Shown here in pieces: positions 1 through 5,481 of a stretch of 11,640 nt of DNA. Each line of letters begins with the position of its first letter. Position 1 is the stretch's first letter. Made by a program: the position numbers and the translations under genes. Source of the stretch: Bifidobacteriaceae bacterium (lineage in GTDB: Bacteria > Actinomycetota > Actinomycetes > Actinomycetales > WQXJ01); NCBI GenBank assembly GCA_031279575.1, contig JAITIG010000170.1, positions 1-11,640 on the forward strand, read 5' to 3'. The notes beneath the pieces are model-generated. The model was not told the DNA's origin. It did no database searches and was given only the letters and a program-made list of their open reading frames with translations.

Positions 1-177
1 CGACTCGGCGAACAGGCCGGGGCCGCCGGGGCGCACCCGGTGCCGGGCCAGGCGCACCCGGATGGCGTTGGGCCCCACCGCCTCGGCCAGCACCACCTCG
101 TGCCCGGCCCGCGCCTCAAGCGCGCCGCCAGGCTCCCCGCCGGCCGGGGCCGGAGCCCGGTTTTCCTGTTTGGCCAT
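1..177 (-). CDS. N-terminal fragment of an unrecognised protein (runs off the window)
   Basis: Reading the minus strand from an ATG at 177, 59 codons are open to the window edge with no stop. The start is supported by an AGGAG ribosome site a few bases upstream and by position: it begins 2 nt after the stop of the M20 peptidase gene, which suggests translational coupling in one transcript. The first ~20 residues are a low-complexity Ala/Pro/Gly/Glu tail (MAKQENRAPAPAGGEPGG). After that comes a beta-strand-like stretch, EVVLAEAVGPNAIRVRLA. That pattern faintly resembles the opening beta-sandwich strand of some glycoside hydrolases (for example GH31), but this is a guess from one strand and I do not assign a function. 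Confidence 0.6.
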   Translation of the reverse strand, partial: MAKQENRAPAPAGGEPGGALEARAGHEVVLAEAVGPNAIRVRLARHRVRPGGPGLFAES

Positions 178-179
178 GG

Positions 180-1517
180 TCAACTCCTCATCAAGAACGC
201 TTCCAACACGCCCGCGCCCCAGCGCAGCGACTCCACCGGGACGCGTTCGTCAACCCCGTGGAACATGGCCGTGAAGTCAAACTCGGGCGGCAGTTTGAGC
301 GGCGCGAAGCCGTAGCCGCTAATTCCCAGGGCGGCCAGCGCCTTGGCGTCGGTGCCGGCCGCCAGCATGTACGGCAGGGTGGCCGCGCCCGGGTCGGCTT
401 GGTCCAGCGCCCAGCGCATCGCCTCCACCAGCGGCGCCTCGAACGGCGCCTCCAGGGCCGGGGCGGTGTGGCTGGCCTCGACCGCCACCTTGTCCCCGGC
501 CAGGGTTTCAATCTGGGCTAGAGCCGCCCGGCTGGCCCCCGGGACGGGCCGCAGGTCAACTGTGCCGCTGGCGGTGGCCGGGATCACATTGACTTTGCCG
601 CCGGCCGCCAGCGAGGTCACATTGGCCCTGGTCGAGGTCGAGGCGCCAACAAAGCGCTTGGCCGGCCCCAAGGCCTCCACCAAGGCGCCGACAGCGGCCG
701 GGTCCTCCAAATCGAGCCGCAGGCCGGTCAACTCCGCCACGCCCGCCAGCAGGGCGCGCATGGTGGGGGTCAGGTCCAAGGGCCAAGCGTGGGCGGCGAT
801 CCGCGCCATCGCCTGGGCCAGGTGGGCGGCCGCGTTGTCCGGGTTGACGGCGCTGCCGTGGCCGCCCGCCCCCCGCGCCAGCAGGCGCAGCCAGGCGATG
901 CCTTTCTCGGCGGTCTGGATCAGGTAGGCGCGGCGGCCCGCCAGGCTGACTGAGAACCCGCCAACCTCGCTCACCGCCTCGCTCGCGCCCAGGAACAGCT
1001 CGGGGCGGTGGCCCACCAGCCACTGGCTGCCCATCGGGCCGCCGGCCTCCTCGTCGGCGAACATCGCCAGCACAATGTCCCGCGGCGGTTTGACGCCCCG
1101 CCGCCGCCAGGCCAGCGCGGCGGCCAGGATCATGCCGTCCATGTCCTTCATGTCCACCGCGCCCCGGCCCCACAAGACGCCGTCGCGGATCTCGGCCCCA
1201 AACGGGTCGGCCTGCCACTCGCGGGCCTCGGCCGGGACCACATCGAGGTGGCCGTGGACCACCAGCGCCGGCCGCGACTGGTCGGCCCCTTCGATCCGCA
1301 GCACCACGTTGCCCCGCCCCGGCCCCGATTCGATGTAGACGGGCTCATAGCCCGCGTCTTGGAGCAGCCCCAGGACGTATTCGGCGGCCTCCCGCTCGCC
1401 TTTGGTGCGCTCGTCCGGGCCCCAGTTGGTGGTGTCGAAGCGGATCAGCTGCCGGGCGATGGCCACGGCGTCATCGCCTAGCTGGTTGTCCCGGGGATCG
1501 GGTGATTCGGTGTCCAC
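180..1517 (-). CDS. M20-family zinc metallopeptidase / amidohydrolase
   Basis: A cytoplasmic 445-residue di-zinc hydrolase of the M20/M25/M40 family (dipeptidases, DapE/ArgE-type deacylases). The fold and metal ligands are visible: HGHLDVVP with ligand His90 and Asp92, GRGAVDMKD with bridging Asp122, FADEE with general base Glu156 and ligand Glu157, a probable acidic ligand at Glu184, the lid/dimerisation-domain His220 in GGHGS, and the final ligand His420 in MFHGVDERVP. Length is normal for the family, so the gene looks intact. The start is GTG at 1517. It has no good Shine-Dalgarno sequence but has TACGGT exactly 6 nt upstream, so it may also be made as a leaderless message. It lies 23 nt after the Nudix-NYN gene and 2 nt before the next gene. 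Its substrate (dipeptide, N-acyl amino acid or carbamoyl compound) cannot be read from sequence; I do not call it dapE because no lysine-pathway neighbour is present. Confidence 0.92.
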   Translation of the reverse strand: MDTESPDPRDNQLGDDAVAIARQLIRFDTTNWGPDERTKGEREAAEYVLGLLQDAGYEPVYIESGPGRGNVVLRIEGADQSRPALVVHGHLDVVPAEAREWQADPFGAEIRDGVLWGRGAVDMKDMDGMILAAALAWRRRGVKPPRDIVLAMFADEEAGGPMGSQWLVGHRPELFLGASEAVSEVGGFSVSLAGRRAYLIQTAEKGIAWLRLLARGAGGHGSAVNPDNAAAHLAQAMARIAAHAWPLDLTPTMRALLAGVAELTGLRLDLEDPAAVGALVEALGPAKRFVGASTSTRANVTSLAAGGKVNVIPATASGTVDLRPVPGASRAALAQIETLAGDKVAVEASHTAPALEAPFEAPLVEAMRWALDQADPGAATLPYMLAAGTDAKALAALGISGYGFAPLKLPPEFDFTAMFHGVDERVPVESLRWGAGVLEAFLMRS

Positions 1518-1523
1518 CTGTCA

Positions 1524-1529
1524 ACCGTA
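1524..1529 (-). promoter_or_regulatory. Candidate -10 element (TACGGT) for leaderless M20 transcript
   Basis: TACGGT matches the TANNNT -10 pattern and ends 6 nt before the GTG start at 1517, which would place the transcription start on or next to the first base of the start codon. No -35-like hexamer is evident at the usual distance. The site lies in the 23-nt gap after the Nudix-NYN stop codon, so it would be an internal promoter of the cluster. Confidence 0.35.
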
Positions 1530-1540
1530 GCCCCCGGCGG

Positions 1541-2485
1541 TCAGGGGCGGATCGCGCTCAGCAGGGCGCCTGGGCGCATGGCGCCCGCGCCGATGGCTTC
1601 GAGGCGCCGGATCAGGCCTTTGTCGGCCGTGGCCACCTCGACCGGCCCCAGCCCCGCCGCCACCGCCCGGGCCGCCTCGGCCACGATCTGGTCGTCGCCC
1701 TCCCCCGGCGCGTCCACCACCTTGACCGCCTGCCCCTGCCCGATGCCGCGCGCCTGGCCCTCCACCACCAGCACCACTTCGGGGTACCAGCCGGCCGGCG
1801 GCCCCTGCCCCAGGTCCGCCAAGCCGGTGGCGGCGAGCGGCTCGAGCTCGCCGCGCAGACGCCGGGCGGCGCCCGCCCGGTCCCGCCACCAGCCGTCCGG
1901 CCGCGAGCCCATGGTGTTGGCGGCGTCGACAATCAGCGTGGCCCGCCGGCCGGCCAGCGCCAGCAGATCGGGCCAGGCCTGGCGCAGGCCGGGGTGCAGA
2001 TCCCAGGTCGCCACCGCCTCCCAGGCGACCCATTCGAGCCGGTCGGTCTCCCAGTTGCCTGCCCCCTGAAGCGGGTCGCCCGCGGCCTCGGCCCCAACCG
2101 TGGTGTAGGTCCAGCCGATGTGGTCTGCGATCACCCACCAGCGCGGCGCCAGCGCGGCCGGGGCCAGCCCCGCCTCCTCCCAGCTCTCGCGCAGGGCGGC
2201 GGCCAGCGGCCGCTCGCCGGGGCGGCGGGCCCCGCCGGGCAGGGCCCAGGTGCCGCCGTGGTGCGACCGGGCGCCTCTGAGCTGCAACAGCACCTGGCGG
2301 CCGCGGCTGACCAGCAACCCGGCCGCGCCAAACACGCCCCAGTGGCGCCCGCCGCAGCGGCACTGGTGCCAGTTGTCCTCCGGCCCGCCCGCCTGGGGCT
2401 CGGCCGCCGCCGCGCCGTCCGGCTCGGGCCCAGCCGCCGCGCCGGGCCCGCCCGGGCCGCCCGGGTCAGCTGGCCAGGCGTTCAC
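1541..2485 (-). CDS. Nudix hydrolase fused to a NYN/PIN-like (YacP-type) nuclease domain
   Basis: From GTG at 2485 the protein has 314 residues and two domains. Residues 1-40 are a Gly/Pro/Ala-rich linker. Residues ~41-60 hold CRCGGRHWG (Cys42, Cys44, His48), which resembles a degenerate metal knuckle. Residues ~50-165 form a Nudix fold with a complete Nudix box: Gly85-x5-Glu91-x7-Arg99-Glu100-x-Trp102-Glu103-Glu104-x-Gly106. Nudix enzymes hydrolyse nucleoside diphosphates linked to another moiety. Residues ~182-312 look like a NYN/PIN-like domain: LIVDAANTMGSRPDGWW with Asp187 and Asn190, GEGDD with Asp264/Asp265, and ATADKG with Asp288, the acidic cluster expected for a metal-dependent ribonuclease. 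I recall similar stand-alone C-terminal domains in streptomycetes labelled 'NTP pyrophosphohydrolase'. The start overlaps the phosphatase gene by 20 nt, with GGTGGAG 7 nt upstream. An upstream in-frame extension to 2560 is open but lies entirely inside the phosphatase gene. Confidence 0.85.
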   Translation of the reverse strand: MNAWPADPGGPGGPGAAAGPEPDGAAAAEPQAGGPEDNWHQCRCGGRHWGVFGAAGLLVSRGRQVLLQLRGARSHHGGTWALPGGARRPGERPLAAALRESWEEAGLAPAALAPRWWVIADHIGWTYTTVGAEAAGDPLQGAGNWETDRLEWVAWEAVATWDLHPGLRQAWPDLLALAGRRATLIVDAANTMGSRPDGWWRDRAGAARRLRGELEPLAATGLADLGQGPPAGWYPEVVLVVEGQARGIGQGQAVKVVDAPGEGDDQIVAEAARAVAAGLGPVEVATADKGLIRRLEAIGAGAMRPGALLSAIRP

Positions 2486-2969
2486 GGAGGTGCTCCACCA
2501 GGCCGGGCGCGGCCGCCTCAATCTGGTCCAAGGCGATCTCAAAATCCGCCTCGCCGCCATACCACGGGTCCTCCAAATCCAGGCGGCGGCTTGGCGCCGC
2601 CCCCGCCAAGGCCGGGTCGAACTGCCGCAGCATCACCGCCTGGCCCGCCCGCGCCCCGCGCCGGCGCAAAGCCTCCAATTGCCAAAACGTGGCCGGCAAG
2701 ATCAAATCCACGCTCTCGATCTCCTCGGCCGTGATGCGGTGCGCCCGGTGCGAGCCGTCCACCGGGTAGCCGCGGCGCGCCAAAGCGCGCGCCGCCCGGG
2801 GGTCGATCGGGTTGCCCGCCTCCTCCGAGGAGGTCCCCGAAGAGGACACCGCCACCGCGGCCGGCAGGGCGGCGTCGGCCAGCAAGCGGCGCAACACGGC
2901 CGCCGCCATGGGCGAGCGGCAAATGTTCCCCTGGCAAACCGTCTGGACAGTGAATACGTCTGCGGGCAT
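2466..2969 (-). CDS. Low-molecular-weight protein tyrosine phosphatase
   Basis: A 167-residue cytoplasmic LMW-PTP. The phosphate-binding loop CQGNICRS supplies nucleophile Cys12 and Arg18 (C-x5-R-S), and DPWYGG near the C-terminus supplies the general acid Asp134. These are the two essential elements of the family, at the usual spacing and length. In bacteria such enzymes dephosphorylate tyrosine kinases of exopolysaccharide export or act on other phosphoproteins (some also act on arginine phosphate). No kinase or polysaccharide gene is nearby, so the target is unknown. The ATG at 2969 is the only sensible start: the P-loop begins 11 residues later. It is the first gene of the four-gene minus-strand cluster and is divergent from the nuclease-fold gene, with only 12 bp between the two ATGs. 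Both TAGGAT 7 nt upstream and an AGGA Shine-Dalgarno match 8 nt upstream can be read in the same palindrome. Confidence 0.94.
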   Translation of the reverse strand: MPADVFTVQTVCQGNICRSPMAAAVLRRLLADAALPAAVAVSSSGTSSEEAGNPIDPRAARALARRGYPVDGSHRAHRITAEEIESVDLILPATFWQLEALRRRGARAGQAVMLRQFDPALAGAAPSRRLDLEDPWYGGEADFEIALDQIEAAAPGLVEHLRERLAS

Positions 2970-2984
2970 AGGGTTGATCCTATG
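2967..2984. promoter_or_regulatory. 18-bp palindromic divergent start region (two ATGs, two -10-like elements)
   Basis: CATAGGGTTGATCCTATG has perfect 6-bp arms (CATAGG/CCTATG) around a 6-nt centre. The left CAT is the complement of the phosphatase ATG and the right ATG starts the nuclease-fold gene. TAGGGT (2969-2974, plus) and TAGGAT (2977-2982, minus) each fit TANNNT and each ends 7 nt before its own start codon, the expected layout for two leaderless divergent transcripts. A TGGACA hexamer at 2944-2949 could be a -35 for the rightward gene, with a longish 19-nt spacer. The alternative reading is that AGGG and AGGA are Shine-Dalgarno sequences 8 nt from each ATG. Confidence 0.55.
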
Positions 2985-4025
2985 CGCAAGATCATCAAAG
3001 GCGTTGGTTTGCTGCTGGCGGCCGCGGTGGTGGCGGCCGTGGCCTTCCTGGGAGTCGCCACCGTCTCCGAGTACCGCCCCAGCGCCACCCAAACCCTGAA
3101 CTTGCGCGGCTCCCCCAAGAGCGGCGCCCCCACCGCCGGCGCCGAGATCACGCTGCTGAGCTTCAACATCGGCTACGGCGGGCTGGGGCGCCAGCAGGAC
3201 TTCTTCATGGACGGCGGGGCCATGGTGCGCCCAGAAGACCGCGCCCAGGTCGAAGCCAACCTGGACGGGATTGTGGCCTTCCTGCAAACCAACCCGGCGG
3301 ACGCCTACCTGCTCCAAGAGGTCGACTCGGACTCGAAGCGGTCCTACGGCATCGACCAGGTGACGCGGCTGGGGGATGTCCTGGGCGGCCAAACGGCCTA
3401 CGCTATGAACTTCCATTCGATCTACACCCCCTACCCCTGGCCGCCCATCGGAAAGGTGACCTCCGGGCTGGTGACAGACACGGCCTTCCCCGCCGACTCC
3501 GCCGAGCGGGTGGCGCTGACCGTCCCGTTCAAATGGCCGGTGCGCCTGTTCAACCTCAAACGCTGCCTGCTGGTGACCCGCGTGCCGCTGGAGGGAACCG
3601 GCAAAACCCTGGTCTTGGTCAATTTGCACCTCGAAGCCTACGAGGCGGGCGAGGGCCGGGCGGCGCAGATGGCGGAACTGGTCAAACTGCTGCAAAACGA
3701 GTACGCCCAGGGCCACTATGTGATCGCCGGCGGCGACTTCAACCAGTCCCTGCCGGGGGTCGCCTTCCCCGAGGTCTCCACCGCCTGGGCGCCGGGCGCC
3801 TTCGACAGGTCGGCTTTCCCCAGCGGCTGGACCGTGGCCAACGATGCCGCCGTGCCCACTTCCCGCCTCAACGACGCCCCCTGGGACGGCTCCAACCAGC
3901 TATTCGGCATCGACGGTTTCATCGCCTCGCCCAACGTCGAGGTGGTCGAGGTCAAGACCTTGGACTTGGACTTCGAGTTCTCAGACCACAACCCGGTGCG
4001 GCTGCGCGCCGTGCTCAAGGAGTGA
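2982..4025 (+). CDS. Exported or membrane-anchored endonuclease/exonuclease/phosphatase (EEP) family protein
   Basis: A 347-residue protein with an N-terminal signal or anchor (MRKIIKGVGLLLAAAVVAAV, hydrophobic to about residue 28), followed by an EEP (DNase I-like) metallo-hydrolase domain from ~55 to the end. The family's active-site positions are all present: Asn62 in LLSFNIGYG, Glu113 in LLQEVD, His216 in VNLHLEA, Asp252 and Asn254 in GGDFNQ, Asp311 in GIDGF, and Asp335-His336 in FSDHNPV. EEP enzymes cut phosphodiester or phosphomonoester bonds in nucleic acids, phospholipids or inositol phosphates; the substrate here cannot be inferred. The signal suggests action outside the membrane. 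There is no lipobox Cys, so lipidation is unlikely; an uncleaved anchor or Sec signal is possible. The frame is open well upstream, but only the ATG at 2982 gives the basic-hydrophobic signal start. It ends 8 bp before the stop of the convergent proC gene. Confidence 0.9.
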   Translation: MRKIIKGVGLLLAAAVVAAVAFLGVATVSEYRPSATQTLNLRGSPKSGAPTAGAEITLLSFNIGYGGLGRQQDFFMDGGAMVRPEDRAQVEANLDGIVAFLQTNPADAYLLQEVDSDSKRSYGIDQVTRLGDVLGGQTAYAMNFHSIYTPYPWPPIGKVTSGLVTDTAFPADSAERVALTVPFKWPVRLFNLKRCLLVTRVPLEGTGKTLVLVNLHLEAYEAGEGRAAQMAELVKLLQNEYAQGHYVIAGGDFNQSLPGVAFPEVSTAWAPGAFDRSAFPSGWTVANDAAVPTSRLNDAPWDGSNQLFGIDGFIASPNVEVVEVKTLDLDFEFSDHNPVRLRAVLKE

Positions 4026-4033
4026 GCCGGGGG

Positions 4034-4840
4034 CTATTTCCCCGCCAACTCGCCGTCGCGGCGGATGGTGGCCGCCACCGCCGCCACCGCCGCCGCCGAA
4101 AAGCCCCGCTCCTCTAGCGCGTTCAGCCCCGCGATGGTGGTGCCCCCGGGCGAGGACACCTGGTCGATCAGCTGCCACGGGTGCCAGGCGCCGCGCTGGA
4201 GCAGCAGCCCGGTGCCCACCACCGACTGGGTGGCGGCCGCGCGCGCCTGGTCCTTGGTCAAACCGGCCTCCAGGCCGCCGCGGGCCAGCGCCTCGATGAA
4301 CAGCGCCACCCAGGCGGGCGATGAGCCCGCCACCGCCGTGAAGGCCGGGAACAGCCGCTCCTCGAGTTCGATCGCCTGCCCCACGGCTTGGAACAGCGCC
4401 ACCACGCTGCCCACCTGCTGCCCGGTGGCGACAGCGTTGCCCGTCACCGCCGCCATGCCCTGCCCGATGGCGGCGTTCAAGTTGGGCATCACCCGCACCA
4501 CCGGGGTGTTGGGGCCGAGCCAGCCGTCCAAATGCGCCAGGGTGATCCCCGCGGCGATCGACACCACCAGCGGGCGGCGTTCGATGATTTGGCCCGCGGT
4601 CTGCTCCATCACCTGCGGCAGCACCTGCGGTTTGACCGCCAGGACCAGAGTCTCGGCGGCGGCGACGACCTCCTGGTTGCCGGCCAGGGCGTTGATGCCG
4701 GCGCTTTTGGCCAAGTCCGCCAGCTTGCCGGCCGCTGGATCGTGGGCGCCAATCTGGTCTGGGGCGAGCAGGCCGCTGGCGGTGACACCTTCGATGATGG
4801 CGCGGGCCATATTGCCGGCCCCAATGAATCCGAGTTGCAT
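4034..4840 (-). CDS. proC: Pyrroline-5-carboxylate reductase
   Basis: This enzyme catalyses the last step of proline synthesis, NAD(P)H-dependent reduction of 1-pyrroline-5-carboxylate to L-proline, in the cytoplasm. The 268-residue protein starts with a Rossmann dinucleotide loop, GFIGAGNMA (4-12), then has AVKPQ (68-72), RVMPN (116-120), the substrate-region AGSSPAWV (171-178), and the P5CR signature DQVSSPGGTTIAGL (226-239). Length is typical. The start ATG at 4840 cannot move downstream without destroying the Rossmann loop. It is odd in having GGGAGG touching the ATG, too close to work as a Shine-Dalgarno, while TACGCT sits exactly 6 nt upstream; leaderless transcription would explain this. 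It is a single gene, convergent with the EEP gene and divergent from the S4 gene. Confidence 0.96.
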   Translation of the reverse strand: MQLGFIGAGNMARAIIEGVTASGLLAPDQIGAHDPAAGKLADLAKSAGINALAGNQEVVAAAETLVLAVKPQVLPQVMEQTAGQIIERRPLVVSIAAGITLAHLDGWLGPNTPVVRVMPNLNAAIGQGMAAVTGNAVATGQQVGSVVALFQAVGQAIELEERLFPAFTAVAGSSPAWVALFIEALARGGLEAGLTKDQARAAATQSVVGTGLLLQRGAWHPWQLIDQVSSPGGTTIAGLNALEERGFSAAAVAAVAATIRRDGELAGK

Positions 4841-4846
4841 CCTCCC

Positions 4847-4852
4847 AGCGTA
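4847..4852 (-). promoter_or_regulatory. Candidate -10 element (TACGCT) for leaderless proC
   Basis: TACGCT fits TANNNT and ends 6 nt before the proC ATG, putting the predicted transcription start at the A of the ATG. The GGGAGG between them abuts the start codon and would have zero spacing as a ribosome site. No clear -35 is seen. Confidence 0.4.
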
Positions 4853-4877
4853 CTTCGGCGGCCGCGCCGCCGATGCC

Positions 4878-4893
4878 GGCGCCGCCAGGCGCC
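4878..4893. repeat. Inverted repeat in the proC/S4 divergent intergenic region
   Basis: Two copies of GGCGCC separated by GCCA form a possible 6-bp stem with a 4-nt loop, between the divergent proC and S4 genes. In such GC-rich sequence this may be chance. It could be an operator or a hairpin in the S4 leader, but nothing else supports a role. Confidence 0.25.
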
Positions 4894-4926
4894 CCGGGCG
4901 GGCGGTTTGTGGTGGAATTGGACGCT

Positions 4927-5346
4927 ATGGAAGGCGAGGCGGGCAAGGTCCGGGTCGACGTGTGGCTGTGGTCGGCCCGGTTGTGCAAGTCCCGCTCGCT
5001 GGCCTCGGCGGCCTGCAAAGCGGGCCACGTCCGCCTCAACGGCGAGCGGGCCAAACCCTCCGCCCTGGTCCGCCCAGGCGACGAGGTCCGCCTGCGCGGG
5101 CCGGGCCGCGAGCGGATTGTCCAGGTCAAACGCCTGCTGGTGAAACGGGTGGGCGCGCCGCTGGCCGCCGAGGCCTACGAGGACCACTCCCCGCCGCCAC
5201 CGCCGCGCCTGGCCCTGGAAACCATCCCCTTCGCGGTGCGCGAGCGCGGCGCCGGGCGCCCCACCAAAGCCGAGCGGCGCGAACTCGACCGCCTGCGCGG
5301 CCGCCCCAGCCAACGCGCCGCCCGCGGTGTCCGAGGGGGGACTTGA
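4927..5346 (+). CDS. S4-domain RNA-binding protein, Hsp15 (HslR/YrfH)-like
   Basis: A 139-residue basic protein. Residues ~8-55 are an S4 RNA-binding domain (VRVDVWLWSARLCKSRSLA, then HVRLNGERAKPSALVRPGDEV). Near the C-terminus it carries the GAGRPTKAERRELDRLRG segment (108-125) typical of the Hsp15 family. E. coli Hsp15 binds 50S subunits that carry stalled nascent chains, and related S4 proteins act in ribosome rescue; a similar role is inferred. The ATG at 4927 is chosen because the S4 domain starts seven codons later. Upstream in-frame starts (for example at 4873) would only add low-complexity sequence. The final codons and the TGA stop lie within the antisense tRNA-Leu gene: the last five residues (VRGGT) are read from the complement of the tRNA acceptor and T-arm. 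Confidence 0.85.
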   Translation: MEGEAGKVRVDVWLWSARLCKSRSLASAACKAGHVRLNGERAKPSALVRPGDEVRLRGPGRERIVQVKRLLVKRVGAPLAAEAYEDHSPPPPPRLALETIPFAVRERGAGRPTKAERRELDRLRGRPSQRAARGVRGGT

Positions 5347-5413
5347 ACCCCCATGCCCCGTGAAGGGCACTAGCACCTCAAGCTAGCGCGTCTGCCAAGT
5401 CCGCCACTCGGAC
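5328..5413 (-). tRNA. tRNA-Leu (anticodon GAG)
   Basis: An 86-nt type II tRNA folds completely. Acceptor GTCCGAG pairs with CTCGGAC, with discriminator A at 5328. The D stem is GCG/CGC. The anticodon stem CTAGC/GCTAG encloses the loop TTGAGGT, giving anticodon GAG (complement at 5377-5379), which reads CUC and CUU. The long variable arm has stem TGCCC/GGGCA, and the T stem GGGGG/CCCCC encloses TTCAAGT. The long variable arm is characteristic of leucine tRNAs. CCA is not encoded (the genome continues CCG after the discriminator), so the 3' end needs CCA addition. Its 3' 19 nt overlap the end of the S4 protein gene on the other strand. Confidence 0.97.
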
Positions 5414-5425
5414 TGAGGCGAAGAC

Positions 5426-5431
5426 AACATA
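5426..5431 (-). promoter_or_regulatory. Candidate -10 element (TATGTT) for tRNA-Leu
   Basis: TATGTT lies 12 nt upstream of the mature tRNA 5' end. Transcription starting about 7 nt downstream would leave a leader of roughly five nucleotides for RNase P to remove. It is one of the few AT-rich patches between the tRNA and the divergent transporter gene. No convincing -35 hexamer is present. Confidence 0.4.
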
Positions 5432-5481
5432 TCACGGCGGGGCTGGCAGCTTTCGGCGCCCAAGCAGGCCAAACTAGAGGG

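Noticed and set aside
2486..2560. A 25-codon N-terminal extension of the Nudix-NYN protein
   Set aside because: It lies wholly in the phosphatase coding region and adds only basic residues. The GTG at 2485 has a ribosome-site match and sits at the usual operon overlap.
1502..2734. A 410-codon plus-strand open frame opposite the Nudix and phosphatase genes
   Set aside because: Its product is Pro/Arg/Gly-rich low-complexity sequence with no motif. It is the mirror of two well-supported minus-strand genes, as expected in high-GC DNA.
2118..2981. A long upstream in-frame extension of the EEP gene
   Set aside because: It lies antisense to the Nudix and phosphatase genes, reads as low-complexity sequence, and would bury the clear N-terminal signal MRKIIKGVGLLL inside the protein.
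4029..4043. Short GGGG/CCCC hairpin between the convergent EEP and proC stops
   Set aside because: The stem is only 4 bp and there is no T-run on either strand. It is too weak to call a terminator.
5328..5413. tRNA-Leu as a possible phage or island attachment site
   Set aside because: tRNA 3' ends are common integration targets, but no integrase, direct repeat of the tRNA end or foreign gene is visible on either side.
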